DNA of 8,814 bases from Paracoccaceae bacterium (GTDB lineage: Bacteria; Pseudomonadota; Alphaproteobacteria; Rhodobacterales; Rhodobacteraceae), in NCBI GenBank assembly GCA_016765235.1, contig JAESQH010000039.1:2817-11630 (forward strand). Reading direction: 5' to 3'. The stretch's first letter is position 1; each line of letters starts with the position of its first letter. Both the position numbers and the translations under genes were made by a program. Shown in pieces: positions 1 through 6,207 of this stretch. The notes under the pieces are model-generated. The model saw only the letters and a program-made list of their open reading frames with translations. It searched no databases and was not told where the DNA came from.

Positions 1-878
1 AAATCCGCCTTGATGCGGGTGAAAATGTCCTGATCAACACCGTCAAAGCGCATCCGTTGCAGCGCGAAGCTTTCCTCGACACGGCGGCGAATTTCTTCGA
101 TCCCGTTTTCATGCAGTGTGATCTTGATACGGGCTTTATACTTGTTATCGCGCCGCCCGATCTGGTTATAAACCTGAAGAATGGCTTCCATATACGGCAG
201 CAGATCCGCACGAGGCAGGAATTCCCGAAGAACTTTTCCAATCATCGGAGTCCGCCCCAATCCACCACCCACAGACACTTCATATCCAGGTGCGCCAGCG
301 GAATTGCGGGCCAGTTTAAGGCCGATGTCGTGGAATTTGGTGACGGCGCGGTCATTGTCGCTTCCAGTCACAGCAAACTTGAATTTGCGCGGGAGGAACG
401 CAAATTCAGGATGATCTGTCGACCATTGCCTTACAAGTTCCGCGGTTGGGCGCGGGTCTTCAAACTCATCAGCGGCCACGCCGGCGAAATGGTCGGCAGT
501 GACCGAACGAATGCAGGAACCCGACGTTTGGATGGCGTGCATATCAACTGCCGCCAATGCTTCCAGAATGTCGGGAACATCTTGCAATTTTGGCCAGTGG
601 AGCTGGGCATTTTGACGGGTGGAGAAATGGACGTAACCTTTATCCCACGTGTCCGCGATATCCGCCAAAGCACGCATCTGAGTGCCGCTGAGTGTTCCGT
701 AAGGAATTGCTACCCGAAGCATGTAGGCGTACAGTAACAAATACAGCCCGTTCATCAAACGCAGGGGTTTGAATTCGTCCTCAGTCAGCGAGCCATCAAT
801 CCGACGCTTAACTTGATCACGAAACTGCTCCGCGCGTGCGGTGACAAATTCTTTGTCGAAGTTGGTATAATTATACAT
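1..878 (-). CDS. cysI: Assimilatory nitrite/sulfite reductase hemoprotein, N-terminal 292 residues (gene runs off the window)
   Basis: This is a siroheme and [4Fe-4S] reductase of the nitrite/sulfite reductase family, which reduces sulfite to sulfide (or nitrite to ammonia) in the cytoplasm. The start ATG at 878-876 has a GGAG at 890-887, 8 bases upstream. The N-terminal ferredoxin-like half-domain (about residues 40-115) is followed by the first siroheme-binding domain. Residues matching the active-site set of E. coli CysI are present: R54 (LRVAIPYG), R88 (STRQN), R124 (SCIRSV), and K165 and K167 (LPRKFKF). The family motif GYEVSVGGGLGRTP lies at about 198-211. The cysteines that bind the iron-sulfur cluster belong to the C-terminal half and are outside the window. 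DUF2849 ends 33 bases upstream, so the two are probably cotranscribed. I prefer sulfite over nitrite as substrate because DUF2849-cysI pairs usually sit in cys operons; the sequence alone does not settle this. Confidence 0.93.
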   Translation of the reverse strand, partial: MYNYTNFDKEFVTARAEQFRDQVKRRIDGSLTEDEFKPLRLMNGLYLLLYAYMLRVAIPYGTLSGTQMRALADIADTWDKGYVHFSTRQNAQLHWPKLQDVPDILEALAAVDMHAIQTSGSCIRSVTADHFAGVAADEFEDPRPTAELVRQWSTDHPEFAFLPRKFKFAVTGSDNDRAVTKFHDIGLKLARNSAGAPGYEVSVGGGLGRTPMIGKVLREFLPRADLLPYMEAILQVYNQIGRRDNKYKARIKITLHENGIEEIRRRVEESFALQRMRFDGVDQDIFTRIKAD

Positions 879-911
879 AGTGCGTGCTCCGGTATGGCAG
901 GAAACGAGGTA

Positions 912-1217
912 TCAAGCTGATCTGGTTTGTTTTCCAAGGGACCGGTTCGATGGCCCCTTTGTGCGGAATATTTCGCGAAAATGAACTGGCGCTGGGGTAA
1001 GATCGTGCCCAAGCGTTGCGGCAGCCAGATAAGCGCCGACGATGGAGTTGTCGGAAGCATTAACGTCAGCCAACCGCGCGTTCGCCAATGTCACTTCGGC
1101 AAACAAAATGGCATTGCCATGTTCGATCGACCATTTGCCCGACATAGTCAGATACACGACCTCACCGCTCAGCAGATCATTGGCGGTGATAACGTTGTGT
1201 GAGTTTTCATTTTTCAT
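912..1217 (-). CDS. DUF2849 family protein
   Basis: This 101-residue protein is recognisable as DUF2849, a small alphaproteobacterial family usually found just upstream of cysI. Its biochemical role is not established; a link to sulfite reductase or siroheme use is inferred from gene order. The family pattern is visible as VITANDLLSGEVVYLTMSG at residues 9-27 and PVHFREIFRTKGPS near 77-90. No signal peptide or membrane segment is apparent. The ATG at 1217-1215 is preceded by AGGGGG at 1229-1224, 6 bases upstream. The same frame continues open upstream to about 1520, but that extension has no family similarity and would cross the promoter region, so I reject the longer form. The start overlaps by ATGA the stop of a short upstream frame that resembles this protein's own N-terminus. 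cysI follows after 33 bases. Confidence 0.85.
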   Translation of the reverse strand: MKNENSHNVITANDLLSGEVVYLTMSGKWSIEHGNAILFAEVTLANARLADVNASDNSIVGAYLAAATLGHDLTPAPVHFREIFRTKGPSNRSLGKQTRSA

Positions 1218-1312
1218 GAAGTGCCCCCTAAGCCGCGAGATGTTAGATAGACCACTTCGCCACCGCTTGTGTCTTTGGCAGAAATTACTTTTTGATTTTG
1301 CAAGGCAGGCAT
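1214..1312 (-). CDS. 32-codon DUF2849-like small ORF (truncated paralogue or small coupled protein)
   Basis: A short frame starts at ATG 1312-1310 and stops at TGA 1216-1214, overlapping the DUF2849 start by ATGA. Its product has 32 residues. Aligned without gaps from the first methionine, it shares 12 residues with the adjacent DUF2849 protein: V9, I10, A12, D14, the run G18 to T24 (GEVVYLT), and G27. After residue 27 the similarity ends. A GGAG at 1323-1320 lies 7 bases before the ATG, which is good spacing. Of the 12 shared residues, 9 use different synonymous codons in the two copies, which argues against a recent duplication and suggests that the peptide sequence has been selected. It may be a decayed tandem copy, the leftover of a gene replacement, or a real small protein coupled to DUF2849 translation. 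The similarity is seen directly; expression and function are inference. Confidence 0.55.
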   Translation of the reverse strand: MPALQNQKVISAKDTSGGEVVYLTSRGLGGTS

Positions 1313-1319
1313 GTCGGGT

Positions 1320-1323
1320 CTCC
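1320..1323 (-). promoter_or_regulatory. Shine-Dalgarno GGAG of the 32-codon ORF
   Basis: GGAG on the minus strand, 7 bases upstream of the ATG at 1312. It is the main reason to believe that the small DUF2849-like frame is translated rather than being an inert relic. Confidence 0.5.
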
Positions 1324-1337
1324 ACTTGTTTGGAATT

Positions 1338-1350
1338 TTCAATCGTTGAA
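1338..1350. repeat. Inverted repeat TTCAA-TCG-TTGAA, possible operator
   Basis: A perfect 5-base inverted repeat with a 3-base centre, located in the divergent intergenic region and overlapping the candidate -35 of the Lrp gene. Lrp/AsnC proteins bind imperfect palindromes in AT-rich DNA and often autoregulate, so this is a plausible site. The short arms could also arise by chance. Confidence 0.3.
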
Positions 1351-1374
1351 GTTACCCTTAATATAGAATATCCT
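1346..1374 (+). promoter_or_regulatory. Candidate sigma70-type promoter for the Lrp-family gene
   Basis: TTGAAG (1346-1351) is followed after 17 bases by TATCCT (1369-1374); each hexamer matches consensus at 4 of 6 positions. The -10 overlaps by two bases the candidate -10 of the opposite promoter, so the two could not easily be occupied together. The -35 lies inside the inverted repeat at 1338-1350. It would leave a 5' leader of roughly 90 bases before the preferred start at 1470. Confidence 0.3.
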
Positions 1375-1393
1375 CCCCTTATCTTGCTAGTAA
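1365..1393 (-). promoter_or_regulatory. Candidate sigma70-type promoter for the DUF2849-cysI transcript
   Basis: On the minus strand TTACTA (1393-1388) is followed after 17 bases by TATTCT (1370-1365). The match to consensus is moderate (3 of 6 and 4 of 6), but the spacing is ideal and the location is suitable, about 50 bases before the first start codon at 1312. The -35 overlaps the end of the 12-base palindrome at 1391-1402. This is pattern-based only. Confidence 0.3.
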
Positions 1394-1402
1394 CGCGCGT
1401 TA
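1391..1402. repeat. Perfect 12-base palindrome TAACGCGCGTTA, possible operator
   Basis: A perfect palindrome with no spacer in the divergent intergenic region, touching the candidate -35 of the minus-strand promoter. A regulator bound here would block DUF2849-cysI transcription or the path of RNA polymerase towards the Lrp gene. Which protein binds, if any, cannot be read from the sequence. Confidence 0.35.
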
Positions 1403-1416
1403 ATAAGAACGTAATT

Positions 1417-1438
1417 GCGATATGTCGCACGATATCGC
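1417..1438. repeat. Inverted repeat GCGATAT-N8-ATATCGC, possible operator or leader hairpin
   Basis: Seven-base perfect arms are separated by 8 bases, total 22 bases. It lies just upstream of the preferred Lrp-family start at 1470 and spans the alternative ATG at 1422. It could be an autoregulatory site for a dimeric regulator or form a hairpin in the mRNA leader. Its presence is one reason to place the start downstream at 1470. Confidence 0.35.
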
Positions 1439-1454
1439 GACGAATTTCCAATAT

Positions 1455-1458
1455 GAGG
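1455..1458 (+). promoter_or_regulatory. Shine-Dalgarno GAGG selecting the Lrp-family start
   Basis: GAGG lies 11 bases before ATG 1470. The alternative in-frame ATG at 1422 has only a weak purine run upstream. Starting at 1470 gives the usual family N-terminus (IDALDRNIL from residue 5). Confidence 0.5.
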
Positions 1459-1469
1459 CAGAAACAGAA

Positions 1470-1931
1470 ATGACAGTTAGAATTGACGCACTGGATCGGA
1501 ACATCCTCACTCACCTGCAAGAGGATGCGTCGCTTTCTTTGGATGAAATTGCCCGAAAAGTAGGGTCATCCAAGACACCGGTATGGAATCGGATTCGCAA
1601 ACTAAAGGCTGCCGGAGTTATTAAGCGCCAGACCGTTTTGCTCGAACCCGAAGCCCTCGGCCTTGATGCTTGTTTCTTTGTGCTGGTGCGAACTTCGCAG
1701 CACGATGCGGAATGGCAGGCACGGTTTCTTAAAACGTTACAGGAACGGCCAGAAGTGATGGAAGCGCATCGGTTGGCCGGCGACATCGACTATATTTTAA
1801 AAGTGCAGGTGGAGAACGCCAAAGCTTACGATATGTTTTACCAAGCGTTGATATCCAAGGTGAAAATTTTCAATGTGACTGCGCTTCTGTCGATGGAGGA
1901 AATCAAATCAACCACGATGCTTCCACTTTGA
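1470..1931 (+). CDS. Lrp/AsnC family transcriptional regulator
   Basis: A 153-residue cytoplasmic DNA-binding protein of normal Lrp/AsnC length. The N-terminal helix-turn-helix covers about residues 22-51 (LSLDEIARKVGSSKTPVWNR and the following KLKAAGVI). The C-terminal ligand-binding (RAM) domain covers about 67-143 and includes the typical LAGDIDYIL at 102-110. Such proteins form dimers and octamers and respond to amino acids or related metabolites. The gene is divergent from the DUF2849-cysI block with shared intergenic DNA, so it probably controls sulfur assimilation and its own expression; this is inferred from position and the effector is unknown. I chose ATG 1470 over ATG 1422, which would add 16 residues unlike the family. 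No clear terminator follows; the next gene starts 170 bases downstream. Confidence 0.9.
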   Translation: MTVRIDALDRNILTHLQEDASLSLDEIARKVGSSKTPVWNRIRKLKAAGVIKRQTVLLEPEALGLDACFFVLVRTSQHDAEWQARFLKTLQERPEVMEAHRLAGDIDYILKVQVENAKAYDMFYQALISKVKIFNVTALLSMEEIKSTTMLPL

Positions 1932-2030
1932 CGCGGCCTTAACGTCCGAACCCTAATATTAAAGCGGTGAAAATCCGCCGCATTCGGGCAACCAGCGAAA
2001 GTTCACACAATCGTATCTTGCCTAAAGCCC

Positions 2031-2105
2031 ATGCACACCATTACCATCGACTCTCACGCGCCGCCTGATTTGCGCTGGAATTACCGTGGAGAATTACGCC
2101 GATGA
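2031..2105 (+). CDS. Possible 24-codon leader peptide overlapping yejA
   Basis: The region between the Lrp gene and yejA (1932-2101) has no recognisable gene except this short frame. It starts at ATG 2031 and its TGA at 2103-2105 overlaps the yejA start by ATGA. The product has 24 residues, beginning MHTITIDSHAPPDL and ending in two arginines. It contains the GGAG (2088-2091) that serves yejA, so ribosomes on this frame would terminate at the yejA start. It has no good Shine-Dalgarno of its own, and a frame this short is common by chance. I do not recognise the sequence. Confidence 0.25.
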   Translation: MHTITIDSHAPPDLRWNYRGELRR

Positions 2106-4000
2106 CCCAGAACAAACGTAACGGATTGCAGATTGCAGCCCTAAAAAATGACATTCAAACTTCAACCCTTAACTGGCTGGGGCTTGGCGCAACGATTGCT
2201 ATCCTAATGTTGGCAACCATAGCCAGCGCGCAGGAGATCACAAAATCCTACGGCATCTCCAAATTCGGCGAATTGAAATACGCAGAAGACTTCGAGTATC
2301 TGGATTACGTCAATCCTGATGCTCCGAAAGGTGGCGAGTATTCGACTTGGGCATTTGGCTCCTTCGATAGTTTTCACCCGTATATCGCCAAAGGTCGTGC
2401 TGCGATTGGGGCGAGTATACAGTTTGAATCCTTAATGGTTGGCACAGCCGACGAGGCGGATTCCATGTATGGTTTGTTGGCCGAAAGTCTTGAGTATCCG
2501 TCAGATTATTCGTGGGCTATCTTCCGCTTGCGACCAGAGGCCAAGTTTTCGGACGGGTCACCTGTGACCGCCGAAGACGTTGTGTTCTCGCAAAATATCC
2601 TTCAAGAAAAGGGCATCCCTTCGATACAGACTTTCTTCGCCGAAGCCTATGAATCTGTCGAGGCGCTGGACCCGCTCACCGTGAAGTTCACTTTCCGCGA
2701 ACCATCCGAAACAAACGACATGGTCATGCAAGCCGCAAGCACAACAGTATTCTCGAAAGCATGGTGGGAGGGTCGCGATTTCGCTGAATCCACACTTGAT
2801 GTACCGATGGGTTCATCAGAATACATCCTTGAAAGCATGGATATTGGTAAAACTGTCGTCTACCGTCTTCGCGATGACTATTGGGGCAAGGATTTGCCAA
2901 TCAACATCGGGCGCAGCAATTTTGCCACCTTGCGGTTCGAATATTACGCTGACCCAACCGCCGCATTCGAGGGTTTCAAAGCCGGCGAAACGACATTCCG
3001 CGTTGAAAATTCCTCGCTAAAATGGGCACAAGATTACAACTTCCCTGCACTTGAAAAAGGATGGGTGCAAAAGACCGAGTTGCCAGACGGGAATATCGCG
3101 CAGGCACAAGGCTTCTTTTACAACATCCGTAAAGCGCCATTCGATGATATTCGTGTTCGCCAAGCCTTGGGCATGATGTTCAACTTCGAATGGTCAAATG
3201 AAACGCTACTCTTCGGGCTTTATGAGCGTGTTAACAGTTTCTGGGGAAACTCCGACCTTGAAGCACAAGGAACGATTCCCGCGGATGAGCTGGCCATTCT
3301 GGAACCGTTCCGCGACTTGTTGCCAGAAAGCGTCTTCACGCAAACCACTTACATCCCGCCAAAGTCCGGCACACAGCAATTGGATCGTTCGCAAGTTCGC
3401 GCAGCGGGTAAATTGCTGGATGATGCAGGTTGGTTAGTTGGTGACGATGGAATGCGGCGCAATGCTGAAGGGGTTGCCCTTGCAATTGATATCCTGAACA
3501 ATTCACCAGCATTTGATCGCATCATCAACCCTTACGTTGAAAACCTGAAAACTCTGGGGGTCGAAGCAACCCATACTCGTGTGGATTCCGCTCAGTATAC
3601 CGAACGGCGTCGCAGCTTTGACTTTGACATGCTGGTTTCGACATACGGGAACTCGATCACGCCGGGCCTTGGGTTGAAACAATGGTACGGCAGTGAAAAC
3701 GCCGACGTGCCATCGCGAAACATCGCTGGATTGAAGAACGAGGCCATCGACGCTTTGGTCGAGATCGTAATTTCGTCTGAAACACGCGAGGAGCTTAATC
3801 TGAACACTCGCGCATTGGATCGCGCATTACGGGCGCTCCATATCAGGGTTCCGCAGTGGTATAAAAACGTCCACACGGTGGCGTATCTCGATGTTTACAA
3901 GCATCCAGAAAACCTTCCGCCCTACTCATTAGGGGATACGGATTTCTGGTGGTACGACGCTGATCGCGCCGCTGAACTCAAAGCTGCCGGAGCGTTCTAG
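2102..4000 (+). CDS. yejA: Peptide ABC transporter substrate-binding protein YejA
   Basis: This 632-residue secreted protein belongs to the SBP_bac_5 (oligopeptide-binding) family, YejA branch. It would capture peptides in the periplasm and deliver them to YejBE; in other bacteria Yej systems import microcin C or affect resistance to antimicrobial peptides. A signal peptide is visible: a basic n-region, a hydrophobic core at about residues 25-40, and likely cleavage after ASA at 41-43. The n-region is unusually long at about 25 residues. The mature protein shows YejA-type motifs such as DYVNPDAPKGGEY near 68-80 and a C-terminal FWWYDADRAAELKAAGAF. GGAG at 2088-2091 precedes ATG 2102 by 10 bases. 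It lacks the lipobox cysteine expected of a lipoprotein. yejB follows after 6 bases, so it is the first gene of a four-gene operon. The actual substrate cannot be read from the sequence. Confidence 0.93.
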   Translation: MTQNKRNGLQIAALKNDIQTSTLNWLGLGATIAILMLATIASAQEITKSYGISKFGELKYAEDFEYLDYVNPDAPKGGEYSTWAFGSFDSFHPYIAKGRAAIGASIQFESLMVGTADEADSMYGLLAESLEYPSDYSWAIFRLRPEAKFSDGSPVTAEDVVFSQNILQEKGIPSIQTFFAEAYESVEALDPLTVKFTFREPSETNDMVMQAASTTVFSKAWWEGRDFAESTLDVPMGSSEYILESMDIGKTVVYRLRDDYWGKDLPINIGRSNFATLRFEYYADPTAAFEGFKAGETTFRVENSSLKWAQDYNFPALEKGWVQKTELPDGNIAQAQGFFYNIRKAPFDDIRVRQALGMMFNFEWSNETLLFGLYERVNSFWGNSDLEAQGTIPADELAILEPFRDLLPESVFTQTTYIPPKSGTQQLDRSQVRAAGKLLDDAGWLVGDDGMRRNAEGVALAIDILNNSPAFDRIINPYVENLKTLGVEATHTRVDSAQYTERRRSFDFDMLVSTYGNSITPGLGLKQWYGSENADVPSRNIAGLKNEAIDALVEIVISSETREELNLNTRALDRALRALHIRVPQWYKNVHTVAYLDVYKHPENLPPYSLGDTDFWWYDADRAAELKAAGAF

Positions 4001-4006
4001 CACCCC

Positions 4007-5095
4007 ATGGGCGCCTATATTCTTCGACGCATGTTACTCATAATCCCGACTTTGATCGGGATAATGGTGCTGAATTTTGCATTAGTGCAATTCCTGCCCG
4101 GTGGCCCTATCGAGCAGGTGATCGCGCAATTGGAGAATTCCGGTGATCCGTTGGACCGCATTGGTGGCGATGGCAGTGATGCAGGGATTACCACCCAAAG
4201 CGGCGAGGAATCGAAGTATCAGGGCGCGCGCGGGCTGCCGCCTGATTTCATCAAAAAACTAGAAGTCCAATTCGGGTTTGACAAGCCACCGCTGGAACGG
4301 TTCTTCCTGATGATGAAAAACTACGTCACGTTCGATTTTGGCGAAAGTTATTTCCGATCTATCTCGGTTATTGATCTGGTATTGGAGAAAATGCCGGTCT
4401 CCATATCGTTGGGTTTATGGTCAACCTTGATCGCCTATATGGTCGCCATTCCGCTGGGTATTCGCAAAGCCACGAAAGAAGGCTCGAAGTTCGATACGTG
4501 GAGTTCCGCGATTCTGATTGCCGCCTATGCCATCCCCGGATTTCTGTTCGCGATTATGCTGGTCGTGCTGTTCGCTGGGGGGTCATACTGGCGGGTGTTT
4601 CCGCTGCGCGGTCTTACGTCCAACAACTTTGCAGACCTCAGCTTATTGGGGCAAATCAAGGATTACTTCTGGCATATCACGCTGCCGGTTCTGGCTGGTA
4701 GCGTCGGCGCGTTTACCGGCCTTTCAATGTTAACGAAAAACTCGTTTCTGGACGAAATTCGAAAACAATATGTCGTCACCGCTCGCGCCAAAGGGCTGAC
4801 GGAACGTCGTGTTCTTTACGGTCATGTTTTCCGCAACGCGATGTTGATTGTGATCGCCGGATTTCCCGGTATTTTCATCAGCGTATTTTTTGGCGGCTCC
4901 TTAATCATCGAAACCATATTCTCGCTTGATGGCTTGGGTCGGTTGGGGTTCGATGCCGCATTAACACGCGATTATCCGGTGATGTTCGGCACACTGTTTT
5001 TCTTCACGTTACTGGGATTGTTCATAAAACTGGTCTCGGACCTTACCTATGTCTGGATCGATCCGCGCATTGATTTCGAGAGTAGGCAGACATGA
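4007..5095 (+). CDS. yejB: Peptide ABC transporter permease YejB
   Basis: A 362-residue inner-membrane permease of the DppB/OppB type (BPD_transp_1), forming the transmembrane channel with YejE. The N-terminus (ILRRMLLIIPTLIGIMVLNF) is the first membrane helix. A hydrophilic stretch at about 41-100, rich in Gly, Asp and Ser, precedes the channel domain; such an insertion is usual in YejB. Further helices lie at about 132-152, 167-191, 225-243, 279-303 and 325-346. The cytoplasmic coupling loop is visible at about 256-278 (VVTARAKGLTERRVLYGHVF), where the ATPase YejF docks. The start is 6 bases after the yejA stop, with GGAG at 3989-3992 inside the end of yejA. Its final ATGA overlaps yejE, which suggests coupled translation. 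Confidence 0.94.
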   Translation: MGAYILRRMLLIIPTLIGIMVLNFALVQFLPGGPIEQVIAQLENSGDPLDRIGGDGSDAGITTQSGEESKYQGARGLPPDFIKKLEVQFGFDKPPLERFFLMMKNYVTFDFGESYFRSISVIDLVLEKMPVSISLGLWSTLIAYMVAIPLGIRKATKEGSKFDTWSSAILIAAYAIPGFLFAIMLVVLFAGGSYWRVFPLRGLTSNNFADLSLLGQIKDYFWHITLPVLAGSVGAFTGLSMLTKNSFLDEIRKQYVVTARAKGLTERRVLYGHVFRNAMLIVIAGFPGIFISVFFGGSLIIETIFSLDGLGRLGFDAALTRDYPVMFGTLFFFTLLGLFIKLVSDLTYVWIDPRIDFESRQT

Positions 5096-6207
5096 AGCTT
5101 ACCTCCCTTCAACGTCGCCGACTTTTCAATTTTCGCGCGAACCGCCGTGCGCTTTGGAGTTTCTGGATTTTCGGGGTCCTCTTTTTCTTGTCCTTGTTTG
5201 CCGAATTCATCGCCAACGATCAGCCGCTGCTCATCTCGTATCAAGGTGAGCTGCGCGCTCCGATCTTCAGTTTTTATTCAGAAGCGGATTTCGGAGGCGA
5301 TTTCCGGACCAAGGCCAGCTACGCGGACCCCGAGCTTCAATGCCTGATTGTTACTGGAGGGCTGACGGACACCTGCTTCGTTGGTCCAGAAGCGGCGAAT
5401 GAAATTATTGCCGAAGTGGCGGACGGCACGATGCAAGTGGATAACAAAGGGTGGATATTGTGGCCAATTATCCCCTACAAATTCAACACTGTAGACACAT
5501 ACAATGTAAAAACAGCACCCGGTCCGCCGGATCGGTTCCATTGGCTTGGCACAGATGATCAAGCACGCGATGTGCTGTCGCGGATCATCTACGGGTTCCG
5601 GATATCCATTATTTTTGCGATTATCGTCACAGTATCCACCTCGATATTGGGCATTATTGCCGGGGCCGCGCAAGGATATTACGGCGGGCTGTTTGATCTG
5701 ATGTTCCAACGATTTACCGAGGTTTGGGGCTCCCTTCCTAGCTTATACATTATCATAATTCTGTCGGCGATTTTCAATATGACTTTCTGGTTGCTAATTC
5801 TGATAATCGTCGCTTTTGGCTGGGGTGCGCTTGACGGCGTGGTGCGGGCCGAATTCCTGCGCGCGCGCAATTTCGAGTATGTTCGGGCTGCCCGCGCCCT
5901 CGGGGTGCGCGACCGCGTCATCATCTTCCGCCATGTCCTGCCCAACGCAATGGTCGCCACGTTAACCATGTTGCCGTTCATCGTTACCGGAACCATCGGT
6001 GCGCTGGCTGGCCTCGATTTTCTGGGCTTCGGTTTACCTGCATCCTACCCCTCGCTTGGCGAACTGACGTTGCAAGCGAAATCCAACCTGAATTCACCGT
6101 GGCTGGGATTCTCCGCGTTCTTCACCTTCACCATCATGCTGTCGCTTCTGGTATTCATATTCGAGGGCGTTCGTGACGCCTTCGACCCAAGAAAGACTTT
6201 CAATTGA
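5092..6207 (+). CDS. yejE: Peptide ABC transporter permease YejE
   Basis: A 371-residue inner-membrane permease of the DppC/OppC type, partner of YejB. It has an N-terminal cytoplasmic basic segment, a first helix at about 21-41, a large periplasmic region at about 42-165, and a cluster of helices from about 170 to 360. The family motif LGTDDQARDVLSRIIYGFR lies at 152-170 and the coupling loop at about 254-286 (FEYVRAARALGVRDRVIIFR within it). The periplasmic region carries two cysteines, C84 and C95, that might form a disulfide; compared with my memory of E. coli YejE (about 341 residues) this part is some 30 residues longer. The gene overlaps yejB by ATGA and yejF by TTGA. Confidence 0.94.
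   Translation: MKLTSLQRRRLFNFRANRRALWSFWIFGVLFFLSLFAEFIANDQPLLISYQGELRAPIFSFYSEADFGGDFRTKASYADPELQCLIVTGGLTDTCFVGPEAANEIIAEVADGTMQVDNKGWILWPIIPYKFNTVDTYNVKTAPGPPDRFHWLGTDDQARDVLSRIIYGFRISIIFAIIVTVSTSILGIIAGAAQGYYGGLFDLMFQRFTEVWGSLPSLYIIIILSAIFNMTFWLLILIIVAFGWGALDGVVRAEFLRARNFEYVRAARALGVRDRVIIFRHVLPNAMVATLTMLPFIVTGTIGALAGLDFLGFGLPASYPSLGELTLQAKSNLNSPWLGFSAFFTFTIMLSLLVFIFEGVRDAFDPRKTFN

Noticed and set aside
57..737. A 226-codon open frame on the plus strand
   Set aside because: It lies opposite cysI, whose minus-strand frame has clear family motifs and active-site residues. The plus-strand translation shows no recognisable domain and has no ribosome binding site.
1218..1330. A riboswitch in the leader of the DUF2849-cysI transcript
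   Set aside because: I looked for a SAM-type or other known fold and saw none. Most of this stretch is accounted for by the 32-codon frame and its ribosome site.
1422..1469. ATG 1422 as start of the Lrp-family gene
   Set aside because: The extra 16 residues are unlike the family N-terminus, the ribosome site is weak, and the ATG falls within the inverted repeat at 1417-1438.
1218..1520. Upstream extension of the DUF2849 frame to a 202-residue protein
   Set aside because: The added 101 residues have no DUF2849 similarity, cross both candidate promoters and run into the Lrp gene. The ATG at 1217 has a good ribosome site and gives the normal family length.
1947..1988. Terminator-like nested repeats after the Lrp gene (CCGAA/TTCGG outside, GCGG/CCGC inside)
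   Set aside because: The stems are only 5 and 4 bases with a large loop, and no run of T follows, so I do not call a terminator.
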